Assembly (NCBI GenBank): GCA_037200975.1
Contig: JBBCGI010000001.1
Location: forward strand, 806,001-870,000
Length of the DNA stretch: 64,000 bases
Reading direction: 5' to 3'
From: Pseudomonadota bacterium
Lineage (GTDB): Bacteria; Pseudomonadota; Gammaproteobacteria; Steroidobacterales; Steroidobacteraceae
The first letter of the stretch is position 1; every line of letters begins with the position of its first letter. Of this stretch, positions 16,144-24,466 are shown piece by piece. The notes under the pieces are model-generated. The model did no database searches and had not been told where the DNA came from. It was given only the letters and a program-made list of their open reading frames with translations. Made by a program: the position numbers and the translations under genes.

Positions 16144-17253
16144 TCATTCGGCCACGTAGCCGGTGATCTCGAGGCCGAAAGCCGCGAGGCCCTGCAACTG
16201 CTTGGGCGTCGACAACACCTGCATACGCGTCACGCCCAGGTCCTTGAGGATCTGCGCGCCGATACCGTAGGTACGCAGCACCTGCGGCGCCACCTGGGCA
16301 CTGGCGGAATGCTCCGTGCGCGCGCCGAGCGCCGCCACCGCATCCGCCAGTTCGCGCGGTGTGGTGTGATCGCGCAGCACGATGACGATGCCCGTGCCCA
16401 CCTCCGCAATGCGTTGCATCGCCTCGCGCAGCGTCCAGGTGCGGCCCACGCCGCGCACGCCCACCAGGTCCGACAAGGTATCGATGGGATGCACGCGCAC
16501 CAGCGGCGAGTGCGTGGTCTCGATCGAACCGCGCACCAGCGCCAGGTGCACCTCGCGATGCACGTGGTCTTCGTAGGCTAACAACTTGAACTGGCCGAAC
16601 TCGGTTTCCACCTGCTGCTCGGCGATGCGCTCGACGGAGCGTTCCTGGCGCAGCCGATGCCGGATGAGGTCGGCGATCGTGCCGATCTTGAGGCCGTGCC
16701 GGGCGGCGAAGGATTCGAGATCTGGGCGGCGCGCCATCGTGCCGTCGTCGTTCATGATTTCGACGATGACGGATGAAGCGTCGAGGCCGGCGAGGCGTGC
16801 CAGGTCGCAGCCCGCCTCGGTATGTCCCGCGCGTGTGAGCACCCCACCCGGCTGCGCCATCACGGGAAAGATGTGGCCCGGCTGACGCAGATCTTCGGGA
16901 CGCGCATTCGGATTCACAGCAGCAAGCACGGTCTGCGCCCGGTCGTGCGCGGAAATGCCCGTGGTGATGCCCTCCGCCGCCTCGATCGACAACGTGAAGT
17001 TGGTGCGGTGTTCGCGATGCGTCTCGCTCACCATGAGCGGCAGGCGCAGCTGGCGGCAACGCTCGGCGGTCAACGTGAGGCAGATGAGGCCGCGCCCGAA
17101 GCGCGCCATGAAATTGATGTCCTCGGGCCGCACTTTTTCGGCGGCCATGATGAGGTCGCCTTCGTTTTCGCGGTCTTCGTCATCCATGATGACGACCATG
17201 CGTCCCGCCGCGAGGTCGGCGAGGATTTCTTCGATGCTGTTCAGGGGTTTCAC
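16144..17253 (-). CDS. ribB: 3,4-Dihydroxy-2-butanone-4-phosphate synthase with degenerate GTP cyclohydrolase II domain
   Basis: A 369-residue RibBA-type fusion. The N-terminal RibB domain (about 1-205) looks active: MDDEDRENEGDLI, HDRAQTVLAAV, and the GHTEAGCDLARLAGL segment are intact; it makes 3,4-dihydroxy-2-butanone 4-phosphate from ribulose 5-phosphate. The C-terminal domain (about 210-369) is RibA-like (HREVHLALVRG and VRVHPIDTLSDL), but the three zinc cysteines of GTP cyclohydrolase II and the usual RQEGRGIGL motif are missing, so this half is probably inactive. The cell would need a separate RibA elsewhere. Its start codon overlaps the end of ribE by 4 bases. Confidence 0.93.
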   Translation of the reverse strand: MKPLNSIEEILADLAAGRMVVIMDDEDRENEGDLIMAAEKVRPEDINFMARFGRGLICLTLTAERCRQLRLPLMVSETHREHRTNFTLSIEAAEGITTGISAHDRAQTVLAAVNPNARPEDLRQPGHIFPVMAQPGGVLTRAGHTEAGCDLARLAGLDASSVIVEIMNDDGTMARRPDLESFAARHGLKIGTIADLIRHRLRQERSVERIAEQQVETEFGQFKLLAYEDHVHREVHLALVRGSIETTHSPLVRVHPIDTLSDLVGVRGVGRTWTLREAMQRIAEVGTGIVIVLRDHTTPRELADAVAALGARTEHSASAQVAPQVLRTYGIGAQILKDLGVTRMQVLSTPKQLQGLAAFGLEITGYVAE

Positions 17254-17861
17254 GCGGGCTCCGTATTCAGACGCTCTACGTAGCGCGCCAGCAGATCGAT
17301 TTCGAGGTTGAGACGTGCGCCGGGCGCCAAGGCCCCGAGCGTGGTCGCCGCGAGTGTATGCGGAATCAGGTTGATCGAAAAACCGGTCCCCTGCACTTCG
17401 TTCACGGTGAGGCTCACGCCGTCGAGCGTCACCGAGCCCTTGCGCGCGATGTACCGCGCCAGTGGCCGCGGCGCCGACAGCTCGACCCGCAGCGACCGGG
17501 CATCCGCGGCGGTAGTTAGCACCTCCGCCAGGCCATCGACATGCCCCGAAACCCAGTGGCCGCCGAGACTGTCGCCGGCCCGCAGGCTGGGCTCGAGGTT
17601 GACGCGGGCGCCGGCGGTCTTGGCGCCGAGCGTGGTCACGCGCAGCGTTTCCCCCGACACGTCGGCGAAGAACACGTCGCTGCCGAGTTCGGCCACGGTG
17701 AGACAGACGCCGTCCACGGATATGCTGGCGCCCAGCTCCAGGCGATCGCGCGCGATCCGGCCGAAGGAAATCTCCATGCGCCGGTCGGTTACTCCGGCCG
17801 CGCCCTCGCGGGGAGTGCTGCGCCGGACCTCGCCGATCTCCTGCACGATACCTGTGAACAT
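17250..17861 (-). CDS. ribE: Riboflavin synthase
   Basis: A 203-residue riboflavin synthase (alpha chain), which dismutates two 6,7-dimethyl-8-ribityllumazine molecules to riboflavin plus the RibH co-substrate. It has the two-repeat lumazine-binding structure: MFTGIVQEIGEV at the N-terminus, SISVDGVCLTV and VNLEPSLRAGDSLGGHWVSGHVDG in the first barrel, and SVTLDGVSLTVNEV in the second. The length is normal. It lies between ribD (15 bases) and ribBA (4-base overlap) in the riboflavin operon. No FMN riboswitch is visible upstream of the operon. Confidence 0.95.
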   Translation of the reverse strand: MFTGIVQEIGEVRRSTPREGAAGVTDRRMEISFGRIARDRLELGASISVDGVCLTVAELGSDVFFADVSGETLRVTTLGAKTAGARVNLEPSLRAGDSLGGHWVSGHVDGLAEVLTTAADARSLRVELSAPRPLARYIARKGSVTLDGVSLTVNEVQGTGFSINLIPHTLAATTLGALAPGARLNLEIDLLARYVERLNTEPA

Positions 17862-17876
17862 CTGGACGCTGATTCC

Positions 17877-18998
17877 TTACTTCTTACCGTCGGCCTGCTC
17901 GAGCGGCCGCAAACGCAGCCGCAGGTCCGTGCCGACGGTCTGTGTCTCGAACAGATCGAACTGCGGCGCGGCGTCGAGTTTCGTGAGCCGCGCCAGCGTG
18001 GCCAGCGGCCGCGCATCGCGCCCCAGCAGCTTGGGCGCGAGATACACCAGCCACTCGTCGACCAGGCCCGCCGACAACAGCGCGCCCGACAGGCGCGGGC
18101 CGGCCTCGACCAGGACTTCGTTGATCTCGAGCTCCGCCAGCCGCGCGAACACCCTGGCGAGATCGAGCTGGTTACGCGTGGCACGCAGCCGTTCGACCCG
18201 GGCATTGCCTAACTTCTCGCCCTCCACCGCCGCGCGCCGCGTCTTGGTGGCCGCCGCGAACACCAGCGCCTCGCCGGGCAGCGCCAGGATCTTCGCGTTG
18301 GGACGCACGCGGCGGCGGCGATCGAGCACCACGCGCAACGGCTGGCGCTCCACCGTATCGAGCCGCACGTCGAGACGCGGATCGTCGGCCAGCACGGTCG
18401 ACGCGCTGGTCAAGGTGGCGCCGGACAAGGCACGCCAGTGCTGCACGTCCTGCCGCGCTGCCTGGCCCGTGATCCACTTGCTGGCGCCGTTGGCGAGCGC
18501 GGTGCGGCCATCGAGGCTGGCGGCGGATTTCAGGCGCACGAACGGCCGCCCGTGACGCATACGCATGAGGAACCCGGCATTGAGCTCTTCGGCTTCGGCG
18601 GCCAGCAGGCCGGATTGCACGATGATGCCGGCTTCCTTCAACCGCTTCGCGCCGCCGCCATTCACGCGTGGGTTCGGATCGCCGATGGCGTAGACGACGC
18701 GGCGTACGCCGGCCGCCAGCAACACATCCACGCAGGGCGGCGTGCGGCCGTGATGGCTGCAGGGCTCGAGTGTCACGTAGGCGGTCGCGCCGCGCGCGCG
18801 GTCGCCCGCGGCGCGAATCGCGATCGGCTCGGCGTGCGCTTCACCCGCGCGCTCATGCCAGCCTTCACCGACGATTTCCTCATCGCGCGCCAGCACCGCG
18901 CCGACGCGCGGATTCGGCTGCGTGGTGTACAGGCCGCGCGCGGCCAGCTCGAGGGCGCGGCGCATGGCGGCATCGTCGAACGCGCTGAACTTACTCAT
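17877..18998 (-). CDS. ribD: Bifunctional riboflavin deaminase/reductase RibD
   Basis: A 373-residue two-domain enzyme. The N-terminal deaminase (about 1-147) carries the zinc motif HAEPIAI and [11 protein letters not shown] and removes the amino group of the GTP-cyclohydrolase-II product. The C-terminal reductase (about 150-365) has the NADPH-binding [26 protein letters not shown] and [19 protein letters not shown] segments. It supplies the pyrimidine substrate used by RibH. The start overlaps the end of nrdR by 8 bases, so nrdR and the riboflavin genes are one transcript. Confidence 0.95.
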   Translation of the reverse strand: MSKFSAFDDAAMRRALELAARGLYTTQPNPRVGAVLARDEEIVGEGWHERAGEAHAEPIAIRAAGDRARGATAYVTLEPCSHHGRTPPCVDVLLAAGVRRVVYAIGDPNPRVNGGGAKRLKEAGIIVQSGLLAAEAEELNAGFLMRMRHGRPFVRLKSAASLDGRTALANGASKWITGQAARQDVQHWRALSGATLTSASTVLADDPRLDVRLDTVERQPLRVVLDRRRRVRPNAKILALPGEALVFAAATKTRRAAVEGEKLGNARVERLRATRNQLDLARVFARLAELEINEVLVEAGPRLSGALLSAGLVDEWLVYLAPKLLGRDARPLATLARLTKLDAAPQFDLFETQTVGTDLRLRLRPLEQADGKK

Positions 18999-19527
18999 GC
19001 CCTTTTCCCTTCTTCTGCTTCGACGCGGTTTCGCCGGGCAACAACGACAGCTGGCCCTCGCTCGGCACCTTGCCGCGCCGATGGCGCAATCTATCTACTT
19101 CATCGCGGAACGCCTCGACATCCTGGAAGTGCCGGTACACCGAGGCATAACGCACGTATGCGACCTCGTCGAGCTTGTGCAGTTCTTCCATCACGATCTC
19201 GCCGATCTGGCGCGAGGTGACCTCGCGTTCGCCGAGGCCGCGCAGCTTGCGCGTGACGTGACCGACGGCTTCTTCCACCGATTCGCGCGATACGGGGCGT
19301 TTCTCCAAGGCCTTGTGCAGGCCATTGCGCAGTTTGTTCTCATCGAAGGGCACGCGGCTCTGGTCGTTCTTGACGACCAGCGGCATCACGAGTTCTGCGG
19401 TTTCGAAGGTGGTGAAGCGCTCGCCGCAGGCCAGGCACTCGCGGCGCCGCCGGATCTGCGAGCCTTCCGCCGCCAGCCGCGAATCGTTGACCTTGGTGTC
19501 GTCGTGCGCGCAGAAGGGACAGTGCAT
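18991..19527 (-). CDS. nrdR: Transcriptional repressor NrdR
   Basis: A 178-residue repressor of ribonucleotide reductase genes. The N-terminal zinc ribbon is MHCPFC with Cys3/Cys6 and CLACGERF with its two cysteines; the ATP-cone domain (about 46-136) senses ATP/dATP ([20 protein letters not shown]). The C-terminal tail after about residue 150 is longer and more basic than in E. coli ([10 protein letters not shown]). It starts the riboflavin operon, downstream of glyA and separated from it by a hairpin. I did not find a NrdR box near the gene. Confidence 0.95.
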   Translation of the reverse strand: MHCPFCAHDDTKVNDSRLAAEGSQIRRRRECLACGERFTTFETAELVMPLVVKNDQSRVPFDENKLRNGLHKALEKRPVSRESVEEAVGHVTRKLRGLGEREVTSRQIGEIVMEELHKLDEVAYVRYASVYRHFQDVEAFRDEVDRLRHRRGKVPSEGQLSLLPGETASKQKKGKGHE

Positions 19528-19549
19528 GGCCTGCCTCTATTGCTACGCA

Positions 19550-19570
19550 ACGGCCCCGCTCAGGGGCCGT
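19550..19570 (-). terminator. Hairpin at the glyA stop codon
   Basis: A perfect 8-bp stem (ACGGCCCC / GGGGCCGT) whose 5-base loop contains part of the glyA stop codon (19560-19562). There is no proper T-run after it on the minus strand, so it may attenuate rather than end transcription into nrdR-ribD. Confidence 0.5.
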
Positions 19571-20816
19571 AAACCGGGTAACGCCGGCACAGCTCCGCAG
19601 CCGTTACGCGCGCCTTTTCGATGGCGGCATCGCTGCCGTTGGCGTCGAGCACGTCGGCGACCAGGTCGGCGATCTGCTCGAACTCGCGCTCCTTGAAACC
19701 GCGCGTCGTGCCCGCGGGTGAGCCGATGCGGATGCCGCTGGTGACCATGGGCGGGCGCGGATCGTTGGGCACCGCGTTCTTGTTGACCGTGATGTGCGCC
19801 TTGCCGAGCGCGGCGTCCGCTTCCTTGCCGTTGATCTGCTTGTCGGAAAGATCCAGCAGGAACAGGTGATTGTCGGTGCCGCCGGAGACGATCTTGAAAT
19901 TGCGCTGCTGCAGGCGCGCGGCGGTCGCGCGCGCATTCGCCACCACTTGTTTCTGGTATTCCTTGAACTCGGGCTGCAGGGCCTCGAGGAACGCCACGGC
20001 CTTCGCAGCGATCACGTGCATCAGCGGGCCGCCCTGGGTGCCGGGGAACACCAGCGAGTTCAGTTTCTTGGTGATCGCGTCATTGGCGCGCGCCAGGATC
20101 AGGCCACCGCGCGGTCCACGCAGCGTCTTGTGCGTGGTCGTCGTGACCACGTCGGCGTACGGGATCGGATCCGGATACAGGCCCGCGGCCACCAGGCCCG
20201 CGACGTGCGCCATGTCGACGAACAGATAGGCGCCGACCGAATCGGCGATCTCGCGGAATTTCTTGAAGTCGAGGTAACGCGAGTAGGCGGAGAAACCCGC
20301 GACGATCATTTTGGGCTTTTCCGCCAGCGCCTGCGCCGCGAGCGCGTCGTAGTCGATCTCGCCGTTGTCGGGGCGGATGCCGTACTGCACTGCGCGGAAC
20401 AGCTTGCCGGAGAAATTCACCTTGGCGCCGTGTGTGAGATGGCCGCCGTGGTCGAGGCTCATGCCGAGAATGGTGTCGCCCGGCTGGATCAGCGCGAGAT
20501 AAGCGGCGGCATTTGCCTGGCTGCCGGAGTGCGGCTGGACGTTCGCGTAGTCGGCACCGAAGAGTTTCTTCGCCCGCTCGATGGCAAGCGTTTCCGCGAT
20601 GTCGACGAATTCGCAACCGCCGTAATAACGCTTGCCCGGATAACCTTCGGCGTACTTGTTCGTCAGCACCGAACCCTGAGCTTCGAGCACCCGCGGGCTG
20701 ACGTAGTTTTCCGAGGCGATCAGCTCGATGTGATCTTCCTGGCGCTGCCGTTCGTTGTTGAGGGCGCTCTCGAGCTCGGGGTCAAAGCCGCCGATGGTCA
20801 TCGCAGTACGAAACAT
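19560..20816 (-). CDS. glyA: Serine hydroxymethyltransferase
   Basis: A 418-residue PLP enzyme that interconverts serine and glycine while loading one-carbon units on tetrahydrofolate. Motifs: [37 protein letters not shown], the PLP-stacking region [25 protein letters not shown], and the PLP lysine in [16 protein letters not shown]. The length is typical. The first ATG (20816) is used; a second ATG five codons on is also possible, and neither has a Shine-Dalgarno. A TACAAT -10 candidate lies upstream, next to the second palindromic repeat. Confidence 0.96.
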   Translation of the reverse strand: MFRTAMTIGGFDPELESALNNERQRQEDHIELIASENYVSPRVLEAQGSVLTNKYAEGYPGKRYYGGCEFVDIAETLAIERAKKLFGADYANVQPHSGSQANAAAYLALIQPGDTILGMSLDHGGHLTHGAKVNFSGKLFRAVQYGIRPDNGEIDYDALAAQALAEKPKMIVAGFSAYSRYLDFKKFREIADSVGAYLFVDMAHVAGLVAAGLYPDPIPYADVVTTTTHKTLRGPRGGLILARANDAITKKLNSLVFPGTQGGPLMHVIAAKAVAFLEALQPEFKEYQKQVVANARATAARLQQRNFKIVSGGTDNHLFLLDLSDKQINGKEADAALGKAHITVNKNAVPNDPRPPMVTSGIRIGSPAGTTRGFKEREFEQIADLVADVLDANGSDAAIEKARVTAAELCRRYPVYGP

Positions 20817-20854
20817 TGCTTGGGTCTCGCGGGTCGGGCATCCGGGGGCCGCGA

Positions 20855-20860
20855 ATTGTA
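20855..20860 (-). promoter_or_regulatory. Candidate -10 element of glyA
   Basis: TACAAT on the minus strand, 38 bases before the glyA ATG, followed by a GC-rich stretch (TCGCGGCCCC) of the kind found at growth-rate-controlled promoters. The position for a -35 box falls in the arm of the palindromic repeat at 20878-20977, with no good consensus match. Confidence 0.35.
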
Positions 20861-20877
20861 CTGGAAGGGATGAGATG

Positions 20878-20977
20878 GTGCCGGGTGAGGAAAGTGGGGA
20901 AAAGGAGCCGGGATTTGCGGTCCGGGCAGCGTCTCCTGGTTGGCCGGTTCCTTTTCCTCACTTTCCTCACCCGGCAC
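20878..20977. repeat. Long inverted repeat, copy 2 of the palindrome family
   Basis: Two 34-base arms (20878-20911 and 20944-20977) match at 32 positions; both mismatches are G-T, so an RNA copy would still pair throughout. The loop is 32 bases. The outer part reads GTGCCGGGTGAGGAAAGTGG and so shares its core with the perfect palindrome at 570-630, differing in the loop and inner arm. It lies between the HDAC-family gene and glyA, both leftward, so it could end the deacetylase transcript. Confidence 0.8.
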
Positions 20978-20984
20978 TATATTC

Positions 20985-21911
20985 CTACCCCAACAACCCC
21001 TCCACCACTCCCGACCACGCCTTCGCGAGGTTGATCCGGTTATAGCCGCCGCCGCCGGTGCCGAGCACGCGGCCGTGGCCCAGCTCATCGGCCAGAATCG
21101 ACAGGTCGCGCGCTGCGCGCTGATGGGATTCGGCGGTGAAGCGCAGGTGGGTTATCGGGTCGCCCCCGACGCTGTCCGCGCCCGCCTGGAGGATGATGAA
21201 CTCGGGCTGATATTTGCGCAGATGCGCCAGTACGCGCGGCCACTCGGCGTCGAACACCGCGTCGTCCGCGCCCGGTGGGACCGGGATGTTGAGCTTGGCG
21301 CCGGCCGCCGCGCCGCGCCCGATCTCGTCCTCGCGACCCGTGCCCGGATACAAGTACTGCCCGTCTTCATGGATGTCCGCGAAGATCAGGTCGGGATCGT
21401 CGTCGAAGCCGTAGTACACGCCGTCGCCGTGATGCGCATCGATATCCACGTAAGCAATCCGTTTCAAGCCGTGATTCCGCCGCAGCATTTCGACGGCGAC
21501 GCCGCAGTCGTTGAAGACGCAGAAGCCGGCCGCGCCCGCGCGCGTGGCGTGATGCAAGCCGGCGATGGGAATGAAGGCGCGCCGCGTCTTGCCGGCCATG
21601 ATTTCACCGGCGGCAAGCAGGGTCGCACCGACTACGTCGGCGGCCGCTTCGTAGATGCCTCGAAATGCGGGCGTGTCGCCAGCATCGAGAAAACCCTCGC
21701 CGGTGCGCGAACGTTCCGCCACGAGATCGAGGTACTCGGGCGTGTGGAAAGATTGCAACTCGGCGCGCGTGGCGGCACGCGTTTCCAGCAGGCGCACGCG
21801 TTTATCGAGACCGCGCGCGGAAAATTCCGCGTAGAACGCCGCGTGCCGGTCGGTACCGAAGGGGTGGCCCTCGGGGAAGCCGTAACGAGCCAGGCGCTCG
21901 CCAGCCACCAC
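20985..21911 (-). CDS. Histone-deacetylase-family protein
   Basis: A zinc-dependent deacetylase-family protein of about 308 residues; in bacteria such proteins act on acetyl-lysine, acetylpolyamines or acetoin-related targets, and the substrate here is unknown. Motifs: the His pair and tyrosine-side loop LHHATRAGAAGFCVFND, the zinc site DIDAHHGDGVYYGF, DIHEDGQYLYPGTG, the second Asp ligand in AGADSVGGDP, and GTGGGGYN with the transition-state region. The start is uncertain. I give the GTG at 21911; a CTG at 21938 has a GGGAGAGG-like site just upstream and would add nine residues. The open frame extends to 22250 but that part is not family-like. Divergent from ettA. Confidence 0.85.
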   Translation of the reverse strand: MVAGERLARYGFPEGHPFGTDRHAAFYAEFSARGLDKRVRLLETRAATRAELQSFHTPEYLDLVAERSRTGEGFLDAGDTPAFRGIYEAAADVVGATLLAAGEIMAGKTRRAFIPIAGLHHATRAGAAGFCVFNDCGVAVEMLRRNHGLKRIAYVDIDAHHGDGVYYGFDDDPDLIFADIHEDGQYLYPGTGREDEIGRGAAAGAKLNIPVPPGADDAVFDAEWPRVLAHLRKYQPEFIILQAGADSVGGDPITHLRFTAESHQRAARDLSILADELGHGRVLGTGGGGYNRINLAKAWSGVVEGLLG

Positions 21912-22010
21912 GAGAACGGATGACGCTGCTGTAGACAGAGGTTCCTCTCCCCCACGAAACCTGACCGCTCGAGGCGCAGCAAACCTAGCACAGCGCCATG
22001 CCGCCGGAGG

Positions 22011-22016
22011 TAGAAT
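22011..22016 (+). promoter_or_regulatory. Candidate -10 element of ettA
   Basis: TAGAAT followed by TCGCGCCCG, 36 bases before the ettA ATG. The same TAGAAT plus GCGCC arrangement occurs before tRNA-Ser and purL. No convincing -35 is seen. Confidence 0.4.
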
Positions 22017-22052
22017 TCGCGCCCGTTCCCGTCCCCAAAACCACTGAGATAC

Positions 22053-23726
22053 ATGGCCCAATACATCTACACGATGAACCGGGTTGGCAAGGTTGTGCCA
22101 CCCAAGCGCGTCATCTTGCGCGACATCAGTCTGTCGTTTTTCCCCGGTGCCAAGATCGGCGTGCTCGGTCTCAACGGCTCGGGCAAATCCACGCTGCTCA
22201 AGATCATGGGCGGCATCGACACCAATTTCGAAGGCGAGGCCCGCGCGCAATCCGGCATCAAGGTCGGCTACCTGCCGCAGGAGCCCGAGCTCGACCCTAA
22301 CAAGGACGTGCGCAGCGTCGTGATGGAAGGCCTGGGCGGCGCGTTCGCGCAGGTCGCGCGTTTCAACGAGATCAGCGACAAGTTCGCCGAACCCATGGAA
22401 GACGAGGAGATGAACAAGCTCCTCGAAGAGCAGGCCAAGCTGCAGGACGCCATCGACGCGGCCGGCGGCTGGGAACTCGAGCGCAAGCTCGAGATCGCCG
22501 CCGACGCGCTGCGCCTGCCGCCCTGGGACGCCATCATCAACAAGCTCTCGGGCGGCGAGAAACGCCGCGTAGCGCTGTGCCGCCTGCTGCTGTCAGCGCC
22601 GGACATGCTGCTGCTCGACGAGCCGACCAACCATCTCGACGCGGAATCGATCGCCTGGCTCGAAAAATATCTCGAGGCCTATCCATCCACCGTCATCGCG
22701 GTCACGCACGATCGTTACTTCCTCGACAACGTCGCCGAGTGGATCCTCGAACTGGATAGAGGCCACGGCATTCCGTACCAGGGCAACTACTCGACCTGGC
22801 TCGAGCAGAAAGGCGCGCGACTCGCCGCGGAAGAGCGGACCAACGAAGGCCTGCGCAAACAGCTGGCGACGGAACTCGAATGGGTGCGCACCAGCCCCAA
22901 AGGCCGCCGTGCCAAAAACAAGGCGCGCGTCGCGCGCTACGAGGAACTCGCCTCGCGCGAATTCCAGGAACGCAACGAGACCAACGAGATCTACATTCCG
23001 CCGGGCGAACGCCTGGGCGATGTCGTCATCGAGGCGAAAAACCTGCGCAAGTCGTACGGCGATCGGCTGCTCATCGACAATCTCAACTTCAACCTGCCCG
23101 CCGGCGGCATCGTCGGCATCATCGGGCCGAACGGCGCCGGCAAGACCACATTGTTCCGCATGATGTCGGGGCTGGAAAAACCCGACTCCGGCGAATTGCG
23201 CATCGGTCCGACGGTGAAGCTGGCCTACGTCGACCAGAGCCGCCAGACACTCAACGACAAGAACACCGTCTGGCAGGAAATCTCCGGCGGCCTCGACCTG
23301 ATCAAGGTCGGCAATTACGAAACGCCCTCGCGAGGTTATGTCGGACGATTCAACTTCAAGGGCACGGGCCAGCAGCAGGTCATCGGCGAACTGTCGGGCG
23401 GTGAACGCAACCGTGTCCACCTCGCCAAGGTGCTGAAATCCGGCGGCAACGTGCTGATGCTCGACGAACCCACCAACGACCTCGACGTCGAGACGTTGCG
23501 CGCGCTGGAAGAAGCCCTGCTGGCCTATCCAGGCTGCGCAGTTGTCATATCGCACGATCGCTGGTTCCTGGATCGCATCGCCACCCACATCCTGGCGTTC
23601 GAAGGCAACTCCGAGGTGGTATGGTTCGAGGGCAACTTCCAGGACTACATGGAAGATCTCAAGCGGCGCAAGGGCGAAGAAGCCACTCAACCTCACAGGA
23701 TCAAGTACAAGCCGCTCACTAGATAG
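22053..23726 (+). CDS. ettA: Energy-dependent translational throttle protein EttA
   Basis: A 557-residue ABC-F ATPase that binds the ribosomal E site and gates entry into elongation according to the ATP/ADP ratio. Two complete nucleotide-binding domains are present: Walker [10 protein letters not shown] and GPNGAGKTT, signatures LSGGEKRR and LSGGERNR, and Walker [12 protein letters not shown] and [11 protein letters not shown]. The arm and the P-site tRNA interaction linker between them (about 240-320, with [20 protein letters not shown]) identify EttA rather than Uup or YheS. Length normal. Transcribed away from the deacetylase gene, with a DUF4145-like gene 8 bases downstream. Confidence 0.96.
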   Translation: MAQYIYTMNRVGKVVPPKRVILRDISLSFFPGAKIGVLGLNGSGKSTLLKIMGGIDTNFEGEARAQSGIKVGYLPQEPELDPNKDVRSVVMEGLGGAFAQVARFNEISDKFAEPMEDEEMNKLLEEQAKLQDAIDAAGGWELERKLEIAADALRLPPWDAIINKLSGGEKRRVALCRLLLSAPDMLLLDEPTNHLDAESIAWLEKYLEAYPSTVIAVTHDRYFLDNVAEWILELDRGHGIPYQGNYSTWLEQKGARLAAEERTNEGLRKQLATELEWVRTSPKGRRAKNKARVARYEELASREFQERNETNEIYIPPGERLGDVVIEAKNLRKSYGDRLLIDNLNFNLPAGGIVGIIGPNGAGKTTLFRMMSGLEKPDSGELRIGPTVKLAYVDQSRQTLNDKNTVWQEISGGLDLIKVGNYETPSRGYVGRFNFKGTGQQQVIGELSGGERNRVHLAKVLKSGGNVLMLDEPTNDLDVETLRALEEALLAYPGCAVVISHDRWFLDRIATHILAFEGNSEVVWFEGNFQDYMEDLKRRKGEEATQPHRIKYKPLTR

Positions 23727-23734
23727 GGACCGCG

Positions 23735-24442
23735 ATGGCCGTGCAGGTGTTCATCGACTCGACGGGAATCATGTACTTCGGCGACGAGCGCGAAACCGCG
23801 CGCAATTGCCCGCACTGCCATGCGTTCTCGCGGATGAGCCCGACGGCGCTGCCCACCTTCGACGAACTGTTGCTGCAGAAGCCGCGCGCCATCGGCCTCG
23901 TGCTGCGCTGCCACGCCTGCAACGCGCCGGTATTCCTGCGTTACGCCACGCGCGCGTTCGCCAGCAATCGCGTCGAGCTGTCGCCGCAGGCCTTCGATGT
24001 CGAGCGGCCGGTCGAGAAGTTCGCCTTCAACTACGTGCCCGAGGATGTCGAGACGTTCTTCCGCGAGGCGCTGATCTGCTACTCGCACAATCAGATCCAG
24101 GCGTTCGCCTCCATGTGCCGGCGCGCCGCGGCCGTGAGCTTCGCGGACCTCGGCAACTCCACCAAGCTGCGGCTGTTCGATTCGCTCTCCGACGTGCGCG
24201 AGATGGCGGACATCGAAGAGGAAACTTTCGCGGTGGTCATGCGCGTCATCTTCGCCGGCAGCGCCGATCCGGTGGTCGACCTGCCCTTCATCAACACCTA
24301 CCAGGCGGCAGTGTTGCTGGAAGTGATGAAGGATTTTCTGTACCAGGCGTACGTGCGCAAGGGACGCCTGCAGCACGCGATGAAGGTGCGGCGGTTCTTC
24401 GTGCAGGAGCACGCGGCGCGGCGCGCCGGCCGCGACGATTGA
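23735..24442 (+). CDS. DUF4145-like protein with N-terminal zinc ribbon
   Basis: A 235-residue protein I recognise only at family level. The N-terminal part carries two CxxC knuckles, CPHCH (about 30-34) and CHAC (about 60-63), which could form a zinc ribbon. The rest is a helical domain resembling DUF4145/HEPN proteins (FFREALICYSHNQIQAFASM followed by CRRAAAVSF). In such families the conserved RxxxH RNase motif is sometimes present, but I do not see a clear one. It follows ettA by 8 bases with AGGGA before its ATG, so the two form an operon. A ribosome- or stress-related role is possible from context only. A hairpin at 24442 separates it from convergent purL. Confidence 0.65.
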   Translation: MAVQVFIDSTGIMYFGDERETARNCPHCHAFSRMSPTALPTFDELLLQKPRAIGLVLRCHACNAPVFLRYATRAFASNRVELSPQAFDVERPVEKFAFNYVPEDVETFFREALICYSHNQIQAFASMCRRAAAVSFADLGNSTKLRLFDSLSDVREMADIEEETFAVVMRVIFAGSADPVVDLPFINTYQAAVLLEVMKDFLYQAYVRKGRLQHAMKVRRFFVQEHAARRAGRDD

Positions 24443-24464
24443 CCCGGCCCGGCAGCGGCCGGGT
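24442..24464. terminator. Hairpin between convergent DUF4145-like gene and purL
   Basis: An 8-bp perfect stem (ACCCGGCC / GGCCGGGT) with a 7-base loop, exactly between the two stop codons. There is no T-run on either side, so terminator activity would be partial or Rho-assisted. Confidence 0.5.
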
Positions 24465-24466
24465 AG

